A DNA stretch of 7,595 bases from Pseudomonadota bacterium (GTDB lineage Bacteria > Pseudomonadota > Alphaproteobacteria > Rhizobiales > Rhizobiaceae). The translations under genes and the position numbers were made by a program. This document shows positions 7,219 through 7,595 of the stretch, one piece after another. Location: NCBI GenBank assembly GCA_023433855.1, contig JAEYTV010000336.1:1-7595 (forward strand). The letters are read 5' to 3'. The first letter of the stretch is position 1. Every line of letters begins with the position of its first letter. Under the pieces are notes generated by a model. That model made no database searches and was not told the DNA's origin. It saw nothing but the letters and a program-made list of their open reading frames with translations.

Positions 7219-7595
7219 ATGACCAGCGGCATCCATCACATCACCGCCATCACCCGAAAGATCCAGGCGAACGTCGACTTCTACGTCGGCTTTCTCGGCA
7301 TGCGGCTCGTCAAGCGCACGGCCGGGTTCGAAGATGCGCAGCAGCTCCATCTCTTCTACGGGGACGGGGCTGCCTCGCCAGGGTCGCTCGTTACCTTCCT
7401 GGCCGGGGAGGAGGGGGCGCCGGGGCGCGTCGGGCACGGGGCTCCGAGCGAGATCAGTTTCGCCATCGCGCCAGAAGCCGTCGGCTTCTGGCTGACGCGG
7501 GCGCTACAGTTCAAAATCAAGCTCAGCGGTCCCGCGCAGGAGTTCGGCGAACCGGTGCTGAGGCTGACGGATCCGGACGGCATCATCGTCAAGCT
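7219..7595 (+). CDS. VOC-fold ring-cleaving dioxygenase / glyoxalase-family protein (5' part, continues beyond the window)
   Basis: The frame is open from 7219 to the window end: 125 codons plus two bases, with no stop. The product starts MTSGIHHITAITRKIQANVDFYVGFLGMRLVKRT, and later reads QLHLFYGD, SPGSLVTFL, GRVGHGAPSEISFAI and LTDPDGIIVKL. This is the first vicinal-oxygen-chelate module of the family annotated as ring-cleaving dioxygenase, related to MhqA/MhqO and PcpA/LinE hydroquinone dioxygenases. In that family the GIHHIT histidine (His6 or His7 here) is a metal ligand; the other ligands lie in the second half, outside the window. ATG 7219 fits where family similarity begins. An in-frame ATG at 7186 would add 11 residues (MKAILSPESEQ) and overlaps the stop of the small ORF at 7148-7189. 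A likely role is oxidation or detoxification of an aromatic or quinone compound, but the substrate is not deducible. It is divergent from the exporter operon. Confidence 0.85.
   Translation, partial: MTSGIHHITAITRKIQANVDFYVGFLGMRLVKRTAGFEDAQQLHLFYGDGAASPGSLVTFLAGEEGAPGRVGHGAPSEISFAIAPEAVGFWLTRALQFKIKLSGPAQEFGEPVLRLTDPDGIIVK

Overview
The window is about 60% G+C by eye. Protein wording in PstA, PstB, PhoU and PhoB (for example the long soluble stretch before the PstA membrane domain, and the PhoB ending in a winged helix with no PhoR beside it) points to an alphaproteobacterium of the order Hyphomicrobiales, most likely Rhizobiaceae. Genus or species cannot be fixed from this stretch alone.

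Left part (1-3141, + strand): the 3' end of a phosphate-specific transport (pst) operon, in the order pstA - pstB - phoU - phoB. Gaps are 12, 43 and 16 bases, so it reads as one transcription unit whose promoter and first genes (expected phoR, pstS, pstC) lie left of the window. PstA and PstC form the membrane channel and PstB is the ATPase. PhoU relays transporter state to the sensor kinase, and PhoB is the response regulator that activates phosphate-starvation genes. The striking point is an in-frame TAA (65-67) inside pstA: the reading frame runs open from base 2 to the TAA and again from base 68 to the normal stop at 851-853. As given, this pstA is broken by a single nonsense codon, or the base is a sequencing error.

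Middle part (3224-6996, - strand): two adjacent half-transporter genes, 11 bases apart, each an ABC exporter with a membrane domain followed by an ATPase domain. Their motifs are complementary. The first gene product (5134-6996) has a perfect LSGGQ signature but Asp where the catalytic Glu should be; the second (3224-5122) has the Glu but a changed signature, LSLGQ. This is the hallmark of an obligate heterodimer with one active and one degenerate ATP site. The exporter operon converges on phoB across an 82-base gap that holds only a weak hairpin.

Right part (6997-7595): a roughly 200-base divergent intergenic region with several inverted and direct repeats and a possible 13-codon leader ORF, then the 5' part of a VOC-fold ring-cleaving dioxygenase/glyoxalase-family gene on the + strand that runs off the window. 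The divergent arrangement suggests shared control of the exporter and the dioxygenase, but no regulator gene is visible here.

Overall this is mainly conserved chromosomal content. I see no mobile element, CRISPR array, tRNA or rRNA, and no clearly new multi-gene system. The points that most merit a second look are the pstA nonsense codon, the asymmetric exporter pair, and the repeat-rich divergent promoter region with its possible leader peptide.
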